From Thiodiazotropha sp040506975 (GTDB lineage Bacteria; Pseudomonadota; Gammaproteobacteria; Chromatiales; Chromatiaceae): 64,000 bases of DNA. The stretch lies in assembly GCA_965211775.1 (NCBI GenBank), contig OZ242974.1:3224001-3288000 (forward strand), given 5' to 3'. Numbering within the stretch: the first letter of the stretch is position 1; each line of letters starts with the position of its first letter. The position numbers and the translations under genes are program-made. The notes under the pieces are model-generated. The model was given only the letters and a program-made list of their open reading frames with translations. It searched no databases and had not been told where the DNA came from. Of the stretch, positions 27,822 to 36,314 are shown one piece after another.

Positions 27822-28079
27822 TTATATTGCCATAAATAAGATAAGGAACATGAGTAACACAATCGCAGCCAAAAGCATTTTTGTACCAAGACGACTGTTA
27901 GCTATTTGCTCTAATATAAAACGCTGTTTCAGATTTTTAACTTCACCATCCGATAAACCACTGCAGTGCGGGCACTCTTCTTTGTCTACGGTATATCGCA
28001 ATCCACATCTTTTACATTTTTTTGTGGGTTTCTGCTGGCGCCTAAACAAACCGAAGGCACTCATGCCAATTCCTTTCAT
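27822..28079 (-). CDS. Zinc-ribbon membrane protein
   Basis: An 85-residue protein with an N-terminal zinc ribbon (KKCKRCGLRY...EECPHCSG) and one C-terminal membrane segment (MLLAAIVLLMFLILFMAI). It looks like a real small gene with cytoplasmic ribbon and membrane anchor. The start may be the ATG at 28079 or the one at 28064. Its function is unknown. Confidence 0.65.
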   Translation of the reverse strand: MKGIGMSAFGLFRRQQKPTKKCKRCGLRYTVDKEECPHCSGLSDGEVKNLKQRFILEQIANSRLGTKMLLAAIVLLMFLILFMAI

Positions 28080-28241
28080 ATGATTTGGTGCCCCCTTTTC
28101 CGCATCTAAGGCCTTTTATTAGTGAACCACTGAGCAGTGAAATAAAGTACAGCTTGCACTCTATGTACGACTCAGTGAGTTGCACTTGCGAATTGAATTC
28201 GCGTTGTAGTTTACTTCGGCTGTTATTAAATGGTTATTCCA

Positions 28242-28961
28242 TTAGTCTGACAAATAATACTCAACTGTAGAGACTACCCTTATCCGTTTAATGTGAGGGT
28301 TATTTTTATCTCTTGCGTTTATGCTGAACTGCCCTTGTGATGCGTGTTTTATCTTGCCTAGTTCGCTATTTGAGTCTTCTGCGAATTTTCTGGCCACCTC
28401 TCTAGCCTTTGTTGTTGCCTCCTCAATCATTTCTGGTTTGATTTCATTGAGTCGTGTAAAAATATACTCAGTTCGTGACTGATAGTCCCCACCGGTGAAT
28501 GCGATTCCCTGTTTACCAAGCTGACTTAGGTTGCTCATGACAGCTCTAACGGCATCAATGCTTTTTGAGTAAACAGTGACTGTTTGAACTGCCGTATATC
28601 TAAATTGCGCGGGTTCTGATTTTCCGTATTGCTGTGCTGATTTATCAGTTATAGCTGGCGATGACAAAGTAATCTCGGTCAGTTTGATCCCCTGTTTTTC
28701 TAAAAATTGCCTTATTTTACTTGTGCTATCATCAATCGAGTTATACAAACCCTCCAGATCGTTATCTGCCGCAGTAAACTGGATTGGCCAAATTACGATA
28801 TCAGCCGGATACTCTCGCTCGGACAGGCCTTTTACCTTAACTGAACGCTCATATTCCTTGAACTCAATAGCAGCGGTACCAAGTAAATAACCAAGCGATG
28901 ACAACCCCAGAAGAATGCAGGCACCCATGATAGCTGCGCTGGTTTTGCTATGTTCCGCCAT
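28242..28961 (-). CDS. SIMPL domain protein (DUF541)
   Basis: A 239-residue protein with one N-terminal membrane segment (AAIMGACILLGLSSLGYLLG) followed by a periplasmic SIMPL domain. The family pattern is clear: VKVKGLSEREYPADIVIWPIQF near the start and EATTKAREVARKFAEDSNSELGKI before the closing strands. SIMPL proteins are poorly understood and have been linked to oxidative stress. It appears monocistronic. Confidence 0.85.
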   Translation of the reverse strand: MAEHSKTSAAIMGACILLGLSSLGYLLGTAAIEFKEYERSVKVKGLSEREYPADIVIWPIQFTAADNDLEGLYNSIDDSTSKIRQFLEKQGIKLTEITLSSPAITDKSAQQYGKSEPAQFRYTAVQTVTVYSKSIDAVRAVMSNLSQLGKQGIAFTGGDYQSRTEYIFTRLNEIKPEMIEEATTKAREVARKFAEDSNSELGKIKHASQGQFSINARDKNNPHIKRIRVVSTVEYYLSD

Positions 28962-29084
28962 TTCATTCTCCTAAGGCACAATGTTTCATATCTGACGGCC
29001 GAAGAATAGGGTGGATTTTGTGCAACAATGGCATGAATCGCTTGCACGACAATCTACGGAACTTTTAGTATCCATGTGCAATGC

Positions 29085-29708
29085 TCATCCAGCCAGTTTT
29101 TTACGAAACATTAACAGGCTCAAACCGCTAAGGAACAGCAATATCGAACCCGGTACTGGAACGGTTACTAAAGCATCTCGAACCAACCAACTACCAATAC
29201 TTTCTGACGCTATACTATCAGCGACTACTCCTTGATATGCAGATGAACCTTGTGTAAACGAAAAACCCCTAAATATTCTGTCATTCGTATTCGTAGTTGG
29301 CGTAAAAGGATCTCTTGTAATTCCATTCGAGTACAGACTTCCTGAATACTCTCTTGTTATTCCCACCTTGCTGATCAGATCTTCTATTCGCTGTCTGTAA
29401 AAAGGATTTGCTGTAAAGAATAGACCTGAAAACAGTCCAGCTGATTCCTGTAATTGATTAACATCAGCAACACTTGCGTATCTGAAACCACTATATAATC
29501 CATCCGGTTCCAAACTTAATAGCATATCTTGGTAAGAGATATTAGTTGTCTGGTTCAGATCAAGCCAATACAAACCTGTATTTAGGTCTTTGGTAAGAAG
29601 TCTATCACCCGATGCTAAGTAATCCACTTCCACCAGACTTCCTTTAGCAACCGAACTGAAATAGAGTAAGGATAGAAAAAGATAAGTTAACCCGTTACTT
29701 AATTTCAT
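29085..29708 (-). CDS. Secreted protein with PEP-CTERM-like sorting tail
   Basis: A 207-residue protein with a signal peptide (YLFLSLLYFSSVAKG), a middle with LYWLDLNQTTNISYQDML as in many such proteins, and the tail VPVPGSILLFLSGLSLLMFRKK: a proline-rich motif, one membrane segment and basic residues. This is the layout of PEP-CTERM sorting signals, recognised by exosortase, with VPGS in place of PEP. No exosortase gene is in the window. The protein is probably displayed on or released from the surface. Confidence 0.75.
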   Translation of the reverse strand: MKLSNGLTYLFLSLLYFSSVAKGSLVEVDYLASGDRLLTKDLNTGLYWLDLNQTTNISYQDMLLSLEPDGLYSGFRYASVADVNQLQESAGLFSGLFFTANPFYRQRIEDLISKVGITREYSGSLYSNGITRDPFTPTTNTNDRIFRGFSFTQGSSAYQGVVADSIASESIGSWLVRDALVTVPVPGSILLFLSGLSLLMFRKKLAG

Positions 29709-30037
29709 AACATTGTCTCCCTTTTAGAATTTGCTGATTCTCATAAAAGTAAACACCGTCAACCTTGAGGCTGCCATGGAGGTCTTTTCAAGAATGAAAA
29801 TGGTGTAGCTGATGAAAAGCGAGAGGCTTATCGATATGGGCATTACAGTCTGTCCTTGAAAAATACTCCCTTTTGATACCGGAAAGCGATGGTACTGGAT
29901 AAGTTCTAAGATTATAGTAGCGTATATTCAGTGGCCAATTTTGGTAGCTGTCACAACCCCATGCGGATAGATATCTGATAGGGGAATCTCTGGTTCCAAT
30001 GACACAACGCCATCCTTGGCAGTACGTACGCTGTAGC
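29709..30037. other. Intergenic region
   Basis: About 330 bases between the PEP-CTERM-like gene and the end of fccB. I see no coding sequence, convincing terminator or FNR-like box here. Confidence 0.5.
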
Positions 30038-31333
30038 CTACTCCATCATGTCGTTGATGACGTTCTTGAACCAGCTGTGAGCATACTTGACCTCCCGCTT
30101 CCGTTGCTCGGCCGATGCATCCATGGGTGAAAGACCGCCCGAGCCTTTGATAGGCAGAATGGTGTTGGTTGCTTCGTCGAGGGTATAGACCGCGGCCACC
30201 GATATGCCGTGCTCCTCACCCAGAATACTGTAGCAGGTGTTGACGAAGGTCGGATCGCCGGGGTCCGCGCCATTGAACTTGCTGACGATGGCGGCGGCGG
30301 CGACCTTGGCCTGGGAGTTGGCGGCATAGGCCGATTTCGGCATTTTGGCGGCACTCGACGCGTCGCCCAGCACGTAGACATCGGGGTGACGTTTCGATTC
30401 GAAGGTCCGCTTGTTGACCGGGCACCAGTCACCTTCCACCAGGTCTGAGGCGTAGGCCACCTTGCCTGCCTTCTGGGGGGGGATGATGTTGATCACGTCG
30501 GCGGTGAACTCCTCGACCTCAGCCTGCAGGGTGCGGGTGGAGGGATCGAGTTCCTCCACCGTGCCGCCGCTCGCCGCGCCGACCCATTCGATCATGGCGT
30601 TATCGGTGCCGAAGCCATAGAGCTTCGACCAGCCCTGCCTGAACAGGCCCTGCTTGGAGAAGGCGTCTTTGGGATCGAGGATGAGAATCTTCGCCCGCGG
30701 TTTATGGTGCTTGCAGTACATCGCAATCTGCGCGGCCCGCTCATAGGGCCCGGGCGGGCACTTGTAGGGATTCGGCGGCGCAACGATGATCACTCTCCCC
30801 CCATCCGGCATAGACTCGATCTGGCGCCTCAGGGTGAGTGTCTGAGGACCGGCATACCAGGCGTGGGGAATGGTCTCGGAGACCGCTGCATCGTAGCCCT
30901 CGATGGCGTCCCACTTGAAATCCACGCCGGGGGAGACCACGCAGGCATCATATTCGAATGTGCCGCTGTCGACGGTGGCGACCTGCTTATTTGCCGGATC
31001 GATGGCCGTGACCCTGTCGATGACGATCTCCACACCATGCCGCTTGAGTCCTTCGTAATCGAATGTGATGGAGTCCAGGGTGCGGTCGCCGCTCAATACC
31101 TCGTTGCTCATGAAACAGGATGTGTACTGTTTTTTGGCCTCGATCAGGGTGACTTTCAGGTTTGGATTCAGCTTGCGCAGGTACTTGGCGGCAGTACAGC
31201 CCCCTACGCCACCACCCACCACCACCACCCTGGGAGCGGCTGCCAGGGCAAGGGTTGGAAACACAAGCGAGCTGCCCGCCAGGGTCAGGCCTCCACCCAA
31301 GCGGATGAAATCTCTGCGATTGATTTTACTCAT
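30038..31333 (-). CDS. fccB: FccB, flavoprotein subunit of flavocytochrome c sulfide dehydrogenase
   Basis: A 431-residue periplasmic flavoprotein that oxidises sulfide to sulfur species and passes electrons to the cytochrome FccA. It has a twin-arginine signal (NRRDFIRLGGGLTLAG), the FAD Rossmann motif VVVVGGGVGGCTAAKYL, the cysteine for covalent FAD attachment (TSCFMSNEV), and the two active-site cysteines (NPYKCPPG and FVNTCYSILG). Length is as usual for the family. A good ribosome-binding site (GAAGGA) precedes the ATG. It lies 22 bases downstream of fccA. Confidence 0.95.
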   Translation of the reverse strand: MSKINRRDFIRLGGGLTLAGSSLVFPTLALAAAPRVVVVGGGVGGCTAAKYLRKLNPNLKVTLIEAKKQYTSCFMSNEVLSGDRTLDSITFDYEGLKRHGVEIVIDRVTAIDPANKQVATVDSGTFEYDACVVSPGVDFKWDAIEGYDAAVSETIPHAWYAGPQTLTLRRQIESMPDGGRVIIVAPPNPYKCPPGPYERAAQIAMYCKHHKPRAKILILDPKDAFSKQGLFRQGWSKLYGFGTDNAMIEWVGAASGGTVEELDPSTRTLQAEVEEFTADVINIIPPQKAGKVAYASDLVEGDWCPVNKRTFESKRHPDVYVLGDASSAAKMPKSAYAANSQAKVAAAAIVSKFNGADPGDPTFVNTCYSILGEEHGISVAAVYTLDEATNTILPIKGSGGLSPMDASAEQRKREVKYAHSWFKNVINDMME

Positions 31334-31355
31334 AGTTATTTTTCCTTCTCCGCGA

Positions 31356-31934
31356 TCAGTGCTGACTGCCGTAGTAGTGGATCAGTGCGGGCATGGCCTG
31401 TTCGCCCTGCTCCTCGATAGCGGCATCCACCTTTCGTTTCATCTTTCTCGGGTAGGGACGCCTGCCGTCGATGAAATCCTGCATGCTGTAGTCGAGATAG
31501 GGCATCCACTGGCCGGCAAGGGTACCGGAGTCGCCCGGACGACCACCCTCTTCATGGCACTTCTCGCAATGGCTGGTGTGCAGCTTTTCGCCGAGACTAA
31601 CCAGTTGCTGATCGGTCTTCTGTGTGTAAAGACGCAGTTCCTGCTTGGCGAAGAACCAGGCCATGGCCTTGATCTGCTCGTCGCTGTAGCCCTTGGCGAT
31701 CCGGTTCATGATGGTGGAATTGCGCTGGTCAAGCTTGTAGGCCTGCATGGCATCGATGAAAACATCCGGATCCATCGCCGCGATGGAGGGACTGGAGGGG
31801 CCTACGCTGGATCCATCGGTACCATGGCAGCCGGCGCAGGTGAAGGCCAGCGCCTGGCCCGATGGCCCCGACAGGGCAACCGTCGGAAGCAACACCAGTG
31901 AAGCCAGGAGTAGATTGCGAACTTTCTTGCTCAT
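31356..31934 (-). CDS. fccA: FccA, diheme cytochrome subunit of sulfide dehydrogenase
   Basis: A 192-residue secreted diheme cytochrome c with a signal peptide (LLLASLVLLPTVALS) and heme sites CAGCH and CEKCH, one in each half. It takes electrons from FccB. I start at 31934 (MSKKVRNLLL), behind GAGAAA; the longer start at 31967 touches the stop codon of the upstream multiheme gene. Gene order multiheme cytochrome-fccA-fccB suggests one operon for periplasmic sulfide oxidation. Confidence 0.93.
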   Translation of the reverse strand: MSKKVRNLLLASLVLLPTVALSGPSGQALAFTCAGCHGTDGSSVGPSSPSIAAMDPDVFIDAMQAYKLDQRNSTIMNRIAKGYSDEQIKAMAWFFAKQELRLYTQKTDQQLVSLGEKLHTSHCEKCHEEGGRPGDSGTLAGQWMPYLDYSMQDFIDGRRPYPRKMKRKVDAAIEEQGEQAMPALIHYYGSQH

Positions 31935-31966
31935 CGTATCGTTTCTCAACATGTTATCCGCCCCCA

Positions 31967-33949
31967 TCAGCTTGGTGTGGTCATCAGGCCGATCAGCACC
32001 AGGGTCAGCAGGGCCAGACCGGTCATGATCAGCACAGTGGTGATGAAGGAGGCCGCCAGATCTGAACGGCGCGAGGGACGTCTGACCAGATGCCTGTCCA
32101 GTTCCCCGCTCTCAAGCAACCGCTCGTATTCGAGACGGTGATCGTGCTTGAACTCCTCGATGGGGATCTTACCGGTGAAGATGGTCGTGCTCATCGGGAA
32201 CCGCTCGGGCCTGAAGTGCACGTTGAAGAAGTGCACGGAGTTGAGGAAGATGGCCGCCAGCAGCGCCTCCTCGGCATGTACCAGGGTGGCGATATTGAAC
32301 ATCCAGCCCGGCAGGATGATGGCGGTCGTCTCCGGCGCGAACAGCATGATACCGGATGAACCGATTATCGCCGCACCCCAGAAAGGCGCCCAGTAATCGA
32401 ACTTCTGCCAATAGGTCCAATGAGTGAACTCGGGACGCGGACCCTGGCCGATGAACCACTTGAACATGCCTTTCAGGTCATCCCAATCCTTCCAGTTGGG
32501 CAGCATGGAGGTGCTGCCGAACCACTTGAAGGTATCGCGCTTGCTCCAGATGTTGCTGACGGCTATGGTCAGGTGGGCCAGGAAAATACCCAGCCAGATT
32601 ACGGCCGCGGTACGATGGATAATGCCCTCCATCTCCGTTCCGCCGAGGAAAGCCACCACCGCCTTGGCCCAGCCGGTATGTGAAAACAGCAAGGTGGTTC
32701 CGGTCAGGATCAGGGTCATGGTGGAGATGGCGAACAGCGCGTGGATCCAGAGCCAAACGGTCGGGAAACGGCGGAAATAGACCACATCGGGATTATCCAG
32801 ATCCTCGTTGAAACCCTTACCCTGGATGCGGTCCATCACCTCGCGGTAGAGCCACAGCACCACATGGACCCAGAAAAAGGCCATGACCGAGAAGATCAGT
32901 GTCTGCATGAAGATCTTGAAGAACCACAGACCCGGGTATCTCTCCCTGTCGTCCGCATCACCGTGCGGCCAGAAGGTCAGGAAGTTTTCATTGGCGTCTT
33001 CGTGGCAGACCCTGCAGTTTTCCAGACGATTGTTGGCGTGGATCTCCGATGTCGGATCATCTTCGCCCTTGATCTTGTGGCTGCCGTGACAGTCGTGACA
33101 CTTGGCGGTATTGGTATAACCGAGTCGATGCACCTGGCCATGATAGGAATCGAAGTAGGTACGCTGCGCCTCCTTGTGGCAGTCTCCGCAATTCTTGGTG
33201 ATCGCCAGCTTGGCCTGATCGGTGTCGGGTGAGCTGATGGTATGGGTCGTGTGGCAGTCTGAGCAGACGGCCGATTCGCTGTCGCCCTCTTCCAGCACCG
33301 CCTTGCCGTGGTCGGACTCCCGGTAGTCGTTGAGTTCCTTCTTGTGACACTCGCCGCACACCTCCGGGTTCTTCAGGCGGTGCTCGGCGCGCTGGTGGCT
33401 GCCAAGGGTTCCGATGTTATGGGCATCGTGGCAGTCGTAGCAGGTGGCGTTGGTCTCCGACTGGTCGTGCTTGTTGGGCAGGGCATGTACCGAGTCGTAG
33501 AAGGCATCGATGGTTTCTATCACTACGCCGAGGCGTTCGTACTTCTCGTCGGGATCGCTCCGGTGCTTGTTCCAGGTTTCCCGGTGGCACTCCACACAGC
33601 CGACGACCACCTCCGGTGACTCGCGATGCGGTACTCGCTCGATGGTGGCGTGACAGTTGGTACAGGCCTGTTCACCGTGCACGCTATCCTCGATCTTTTG
33701 CGGGTCCGCGTAGATATCGACGATGGTGCCGTCTTCCCGGGTGTCGGTATTCTCATGGGCGTCGCCATGACACTTCAGGCAGCGTTCGTTGGGGATGATG
33801 CGCTTCCCCGAGACTGGATCGAAACCCGGTGGAGGCGTTTCACCCAAGATGGTCAGATTACCCTCGGCACTCTGAACGGGAGTGAAGAAACAGAGGGTCA
33901 AAAGAGAAACGAAGATCCAGACTGGCGATCGGAATGCCATTTTCAACAT
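31967..33949 (-). CDS. Nonaheme cytochrome c fused to a cytochrome b561-like membrane domain
   Basis: About 660 residues. A signal peptide is followed by nine CxxCH heme sites: CLKCH, CTNCH, CVECH, CYDCH, CGECH, CSDCH, CGDCH, CHDCH and CRVCH (residues about 40-320). The second half has about five membrane segments with paired histidines typical of a b-type cytochrome (WIHALFAIST, IIHRTAAV, LAHLTIAV, VHAEEALL, NSVHFFNVHF), then a short cytoplasmic loop and a last segment. Such a protein can move electrons between the quinone pool and periplasmic cytochromes. Its place ahead of fccA and fccB suggests a link with sulfide oxidation. I start at 33949, six bases after GAGGAA. An FNR-like box lies 200 bases upstream. 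Confidence 0.85.
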   Translation of the reverse strand: MLKMAFRSPVWIFVSLLTLCFFTPVQSAEGNLTILGETPPPGFDPVSGKRIIPNERCLKCHGDAHENTDTREDGTIVDIYADPQKIEDSVHGEQACTNCHATIERVPHRESPEVVVGCVECHRETWNKHRSDPDEKYERLGVVIETIDAFYDSVHALPNKHDQSETNATCYDCHDAHNIGTLGSHQRAEHRLKNPEVCGECHKKELNDYRESDHGKAVLEEGDSESAVCSDCHTTHTISSPDTDQAKLAITKNCGDCHKEAQRTYFDSYHGQVHRLGYTNTAKCHDCHGSHKIKGEDDPTSEIHANNRLENCRVCHEDANENFLTFWPHGDADDRERYPGLWFFKIFMQTLIFSVMAFFWVHVVLWLYREVMDRIQGKGFNEDLDNPDVVYFRRFPTVWLWIHALFAISTMTLILTGTTLLFSHTGWAKAVVAFLGGTEMEGIIHRTAAVIWLGIFLAHLTIAVSNIWSKRDTFKWFGSTSMLPNWKDWDDLKGMFKWFIGQGPRPEFTHWTYWQKFDYWAPFWGAAIIGSSGIMLFAPETTAIILPGWMFNIATLVHAEEALLAAIFLNSVHFFNVHFRPERFPMSTTIFTGKIPIEEFKHDHRLEYERLLESGELDRHLVRRPSRRSDLAASFITTVLIMTGLALLTLVLIGLMTTPS

Positions 33950-34149
33950 TATCATTTCCTCGTGCGTCAAGTGCACAACCGCTAGAACGAGGCTTATAGG
34001 TTGAAAAGATCAAACGGAGCCAAAAGCGGGACTACAGTGCCAAACGATCCTACTATCCGAGCAACTTGAAGTATATCATCCAGTATTCATACAGGTCAAC
34101 ATCGATTCTGCGGCATTCATCAAGTCAAGAGAATTAAGGCAGGCTTGTG

Positions 34150-34163
34150 TTGATCTTGATCAA
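34150..34163. promoter_or_regulatory. FNR/DNR-type box upstream of the multiheme-fccAB operon
   Basis: TTGATCTTGATCAA, a perfect TTGAT-N4-ATCAA palindrome, about 200 bases upstream of the multiheme cytochrome start. The distance is longer than usual, so a start site about 40 bases below it with a long leader would be needed. Confidence 0.72.
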
Positions 34164-34256
34164 TTAACAATAAATTACTAATACGGTTTTCAATTATTCC
34201 ATAAGATGCTAATATTCACCTTGAGATTGTAGCTGTTTTCAATTTCAGATTGCTAG

Positions 34257-35824
34257 CCCGCATGTTTCATCCGTTTTTAAATTTAGCCGGTGATACGGCC
34301 AAGCTTGGATGGTTTGCCCTCACTGGGAACCAAACCTCTATCAAGCCCTGATTTTCCACCCTCCGGGCAGACTCCCCCTTACCCCCATTGTTGATCAACG
34401 TGCCGGGGCAGCACTCTGCCGGGCTATCCCGGCTTGAGTCGTGCCGCCACCTGGAAAAACAGCGCCTGATAGGGATAGGCGCTGGAGAGCAGGAAGCGGA
34501 TCCGTCGCGTGTTGCGAATGATGACCGCCCCGATCTTGAACAGTTTGAGCCGGATCGTGGTCATCTGTGCACGCGCCAGTTCCGTGCCCTTCAGCGCGAG
34601 GCGCCGGATGGCCTCCATCAGCACATAGGCCAGACTGGACAGCAGTAGACGAAACTGATTGGCCCACCAGTAATGCGCGCTGGTGCGATCGGCGAACAGC
34701 CCCAGTTGCTGCTCCTTGATTCGGTTCTCCATGTCACCACGGGCGCAGTAGAGGTCATCGTAAAGGCGCTGTTTGTCGCCGGCCAGGTTGGTGACGATGA
34801 AGCGTGGATTTGGCCCCTTGTCGGTGACCTCCAGTTTGGCGATCACCTTGCGACGCGTCTTCCAGGTGCTGGCGGCATAGTGAAACTGAAAGAATTCCCG
34901 CATCTTCATGCCGGTTCGCTTCGCCAGTTCCTCAACCCACTGCATGGGCTCACGGATACACCGCAGCAAGGCGTCATTCTTGGCGATGCCCACGATATAG
35001 CCCACAGCGTTGCGCTCGCACCAGCTGAGCATGTGGTGACGGCAAAAGCCGCTATCGCCCCGAAAGATGATACGCACTTCAGGCCAAGCCCGGCGCAGGC
35101 GTTTGACCAACAGCGCCAGAATCGCCCAGGCATGCTTGGGCGCATCGATCCGGCTGGGCCGCAGATAACTCACCAGCAGTTGATCGCCACAAAAGACATA
35201 CAGGGGCAGGAAGCAGTAGTGATCGTAGTAGCCGTGAAAGAAGCGGCCTTCCTGGCGGCCATGCACCGGATCATCCGTGGCGTCGAAATCCAGGATCAGC
35301 TCATCGGGTGGTGCATCATATGAGGCAATGAACTGCTCGAGCAGTAGGTTGTGGACATCAACGGCAACCCGGCGATCGACCCGGTTCTCCAGCCGACAAA
35401 GTGTCGACTGGCTGCCCAGTACCTCCTCGCGTTCGATCGAGCTCTGTAGGGCCGGGTCGGTGCGTAGTGTCTGATGGTCGTTCAGATCTTCATAACCCAG
35501 GCAGAGCCCATAGACTCGCTGGCGCAACAGGCTCAACTGGCTGTGTTCAATATAGCGGGGATCTCGCGGGTCGGGGATGACCGCATCAACCGCCTCGAGC
35601 AATCCCAGACGCCTGTCGATCTCACGCAGCAGCAACACGCCGCCGTCCGAGGTGATATCGCCACCGGAAAACTCGGCTTGAACCTTACGGCGTTTTAGGG
35701 CTGGAAAATCAAAGGCAGTCTGGGTGCAGTTTGTCACAGGCAAAATCCTTTCGATTACAGTGTAAGCAACTGAATTATATCGAAGTATCAGGATTTTGCC
35801 TTTTTAATGCGTGAAATATTGGGG
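34257..35824 (-). mobile_element. IS1380-family element, copy B2 (complete)
   Basis: A 1568-bp element with imperfect inverted ends CCCGCATGTTTCAT and, from the other side, CCCCAATATTTCAC. CTAG is present on both sides (34253-34256 and 35825-35828) as a 4-bp target duplication. It separates the sulfide-oxidation operon from the small gene at 35841. Confidence 0.95.
34424..35743 (-). CDS. IS1380-family transposase, copy B2
   Basis: A complete 439-residue DDE transposase, starting MPVTNCTQTAFDFPAL. The catalytic motifs are LDFDATD, RGDSGF and ENRIKEQQLGL. From LKRRKVQ onward it matches the broken copy at 3694-4968 almost perfectly, with one or two residue changes near the end. It shows what the N-terminus of copy B1 was before disruption. 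Confidence 0.94.
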   Translation of the reverse strand: MPVTNCTQTAFDFPALKRRKVQAEFSGGDITSDGGVLLLREIDRRLGLLEAVDAVIPDPRDPRYIEHSQLSLLRQRVYGLCLGYEDLNDHQTLRTDPALQSSIEREEVLGSQSTLCRLENRVDRRVAVDVHNLLLEQFIASYDAPPDELILDFDATDDPVHGRQEGRFFHGYYDHYCFLPLYVFCGDQLLVSYLRPSRIDAPKHAWAILALLVKRLRRAWPEVRIIFRGDSGFCRHHMLSWCERNAVGYIVGIAKNDALLRCIREPMQWVEELAKRTGMKMREFFQFHYAASTWKTRRKVIAKLEVTDKGPNPRFIVTNLAGDKQRLYDDLYCARGDMENRIKEQQLGLFADRTSAHYWWANQFRLLLSSLAYVLMEAIRRLALKGTELARAQMTTIRLKLFKIGAVIIRNTRRIRFLLSSAYPYQALFFQVAARLKPG

Positions 35825-35840
35825 CTAGTTGGAGATCATC

Positions 35841-35975
35841 ATGAATGTAGCACCCATCTTGATCATGGCATCAGCGGTATTTATTTTTGCTGTCACGGCT
35901 TTGAGCATCGCCACCATCCTCGGTGTGGCCATAGGCCAGGCACGACTTTTCTTCCAAAAGAAAACCCAAGCCTGA
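35841..35975 (+). CDS. 44-residue single-pass membrane protein
   Basis: ATG at 35841 is preceded by GGAG with a six-base spacer. The product begins MNVAPILIMASAVFIFAVTA, runs through one membrane segment to LGVAIGQARLF, and ends in a basic cytoplasmic tail (FQKKTQA). It resembles short accessory subunits of membrane oxidoreductases; I cannot name it. Only 12 bases separate it from the IS1380 target duplication, so its original upstream DNA has been displaced by the element. It lies convergent to norB, which ends 340 bases away. Confidence 0.65.
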   Translation: MNVAPILIMASAVFIFAVTALSIATILGVAIGQARLFFQKKTQA

Positions 35976-36314
35976 AACCCGCACATTCCCGTCCAGGAAA
36001 TAAACAGGGGCAAACCACGGTTTTCCTGCATAAACCCGGGTCTGCCCTCAGTCTGGTTCCTTCTCGGGCCACGATCTCGGATCGTGGGATGGTTGGCTGT
36101 TCCAATTGCCGCCAGAAGAGAGAGCCGCCAATGGACGCCAATAGTTTCATTGCGATCACTTGCCAATGGAAATAATGTTTACGTTTATCAGCGGTGACTC
36201 GCATCCATTCGCGGCCTTTTCATTCCCTTTCTTCGAAGCCTGCCAAAAAAAGCCGAACGGGTTGATGCCATCTCACCGTCCGGCCAGGGGGTTGCTATCG
36301 GTTAGTCGGTTTTA
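35976..36314. other. Intergenic region with dispersed repeat
   Basis: No gene seen. From about 36115 to 36225 there are facing copies of the CCGC-AAT-ACGC repeat also found at 27254 and 56365 (GAGCCGCCAATGGACGCCAA and, inverted, GGCCGCGAATGGATGCGAGT). They could fold into a long imperfect hairpin in the region downstream of norB. Confidence 0.5.
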
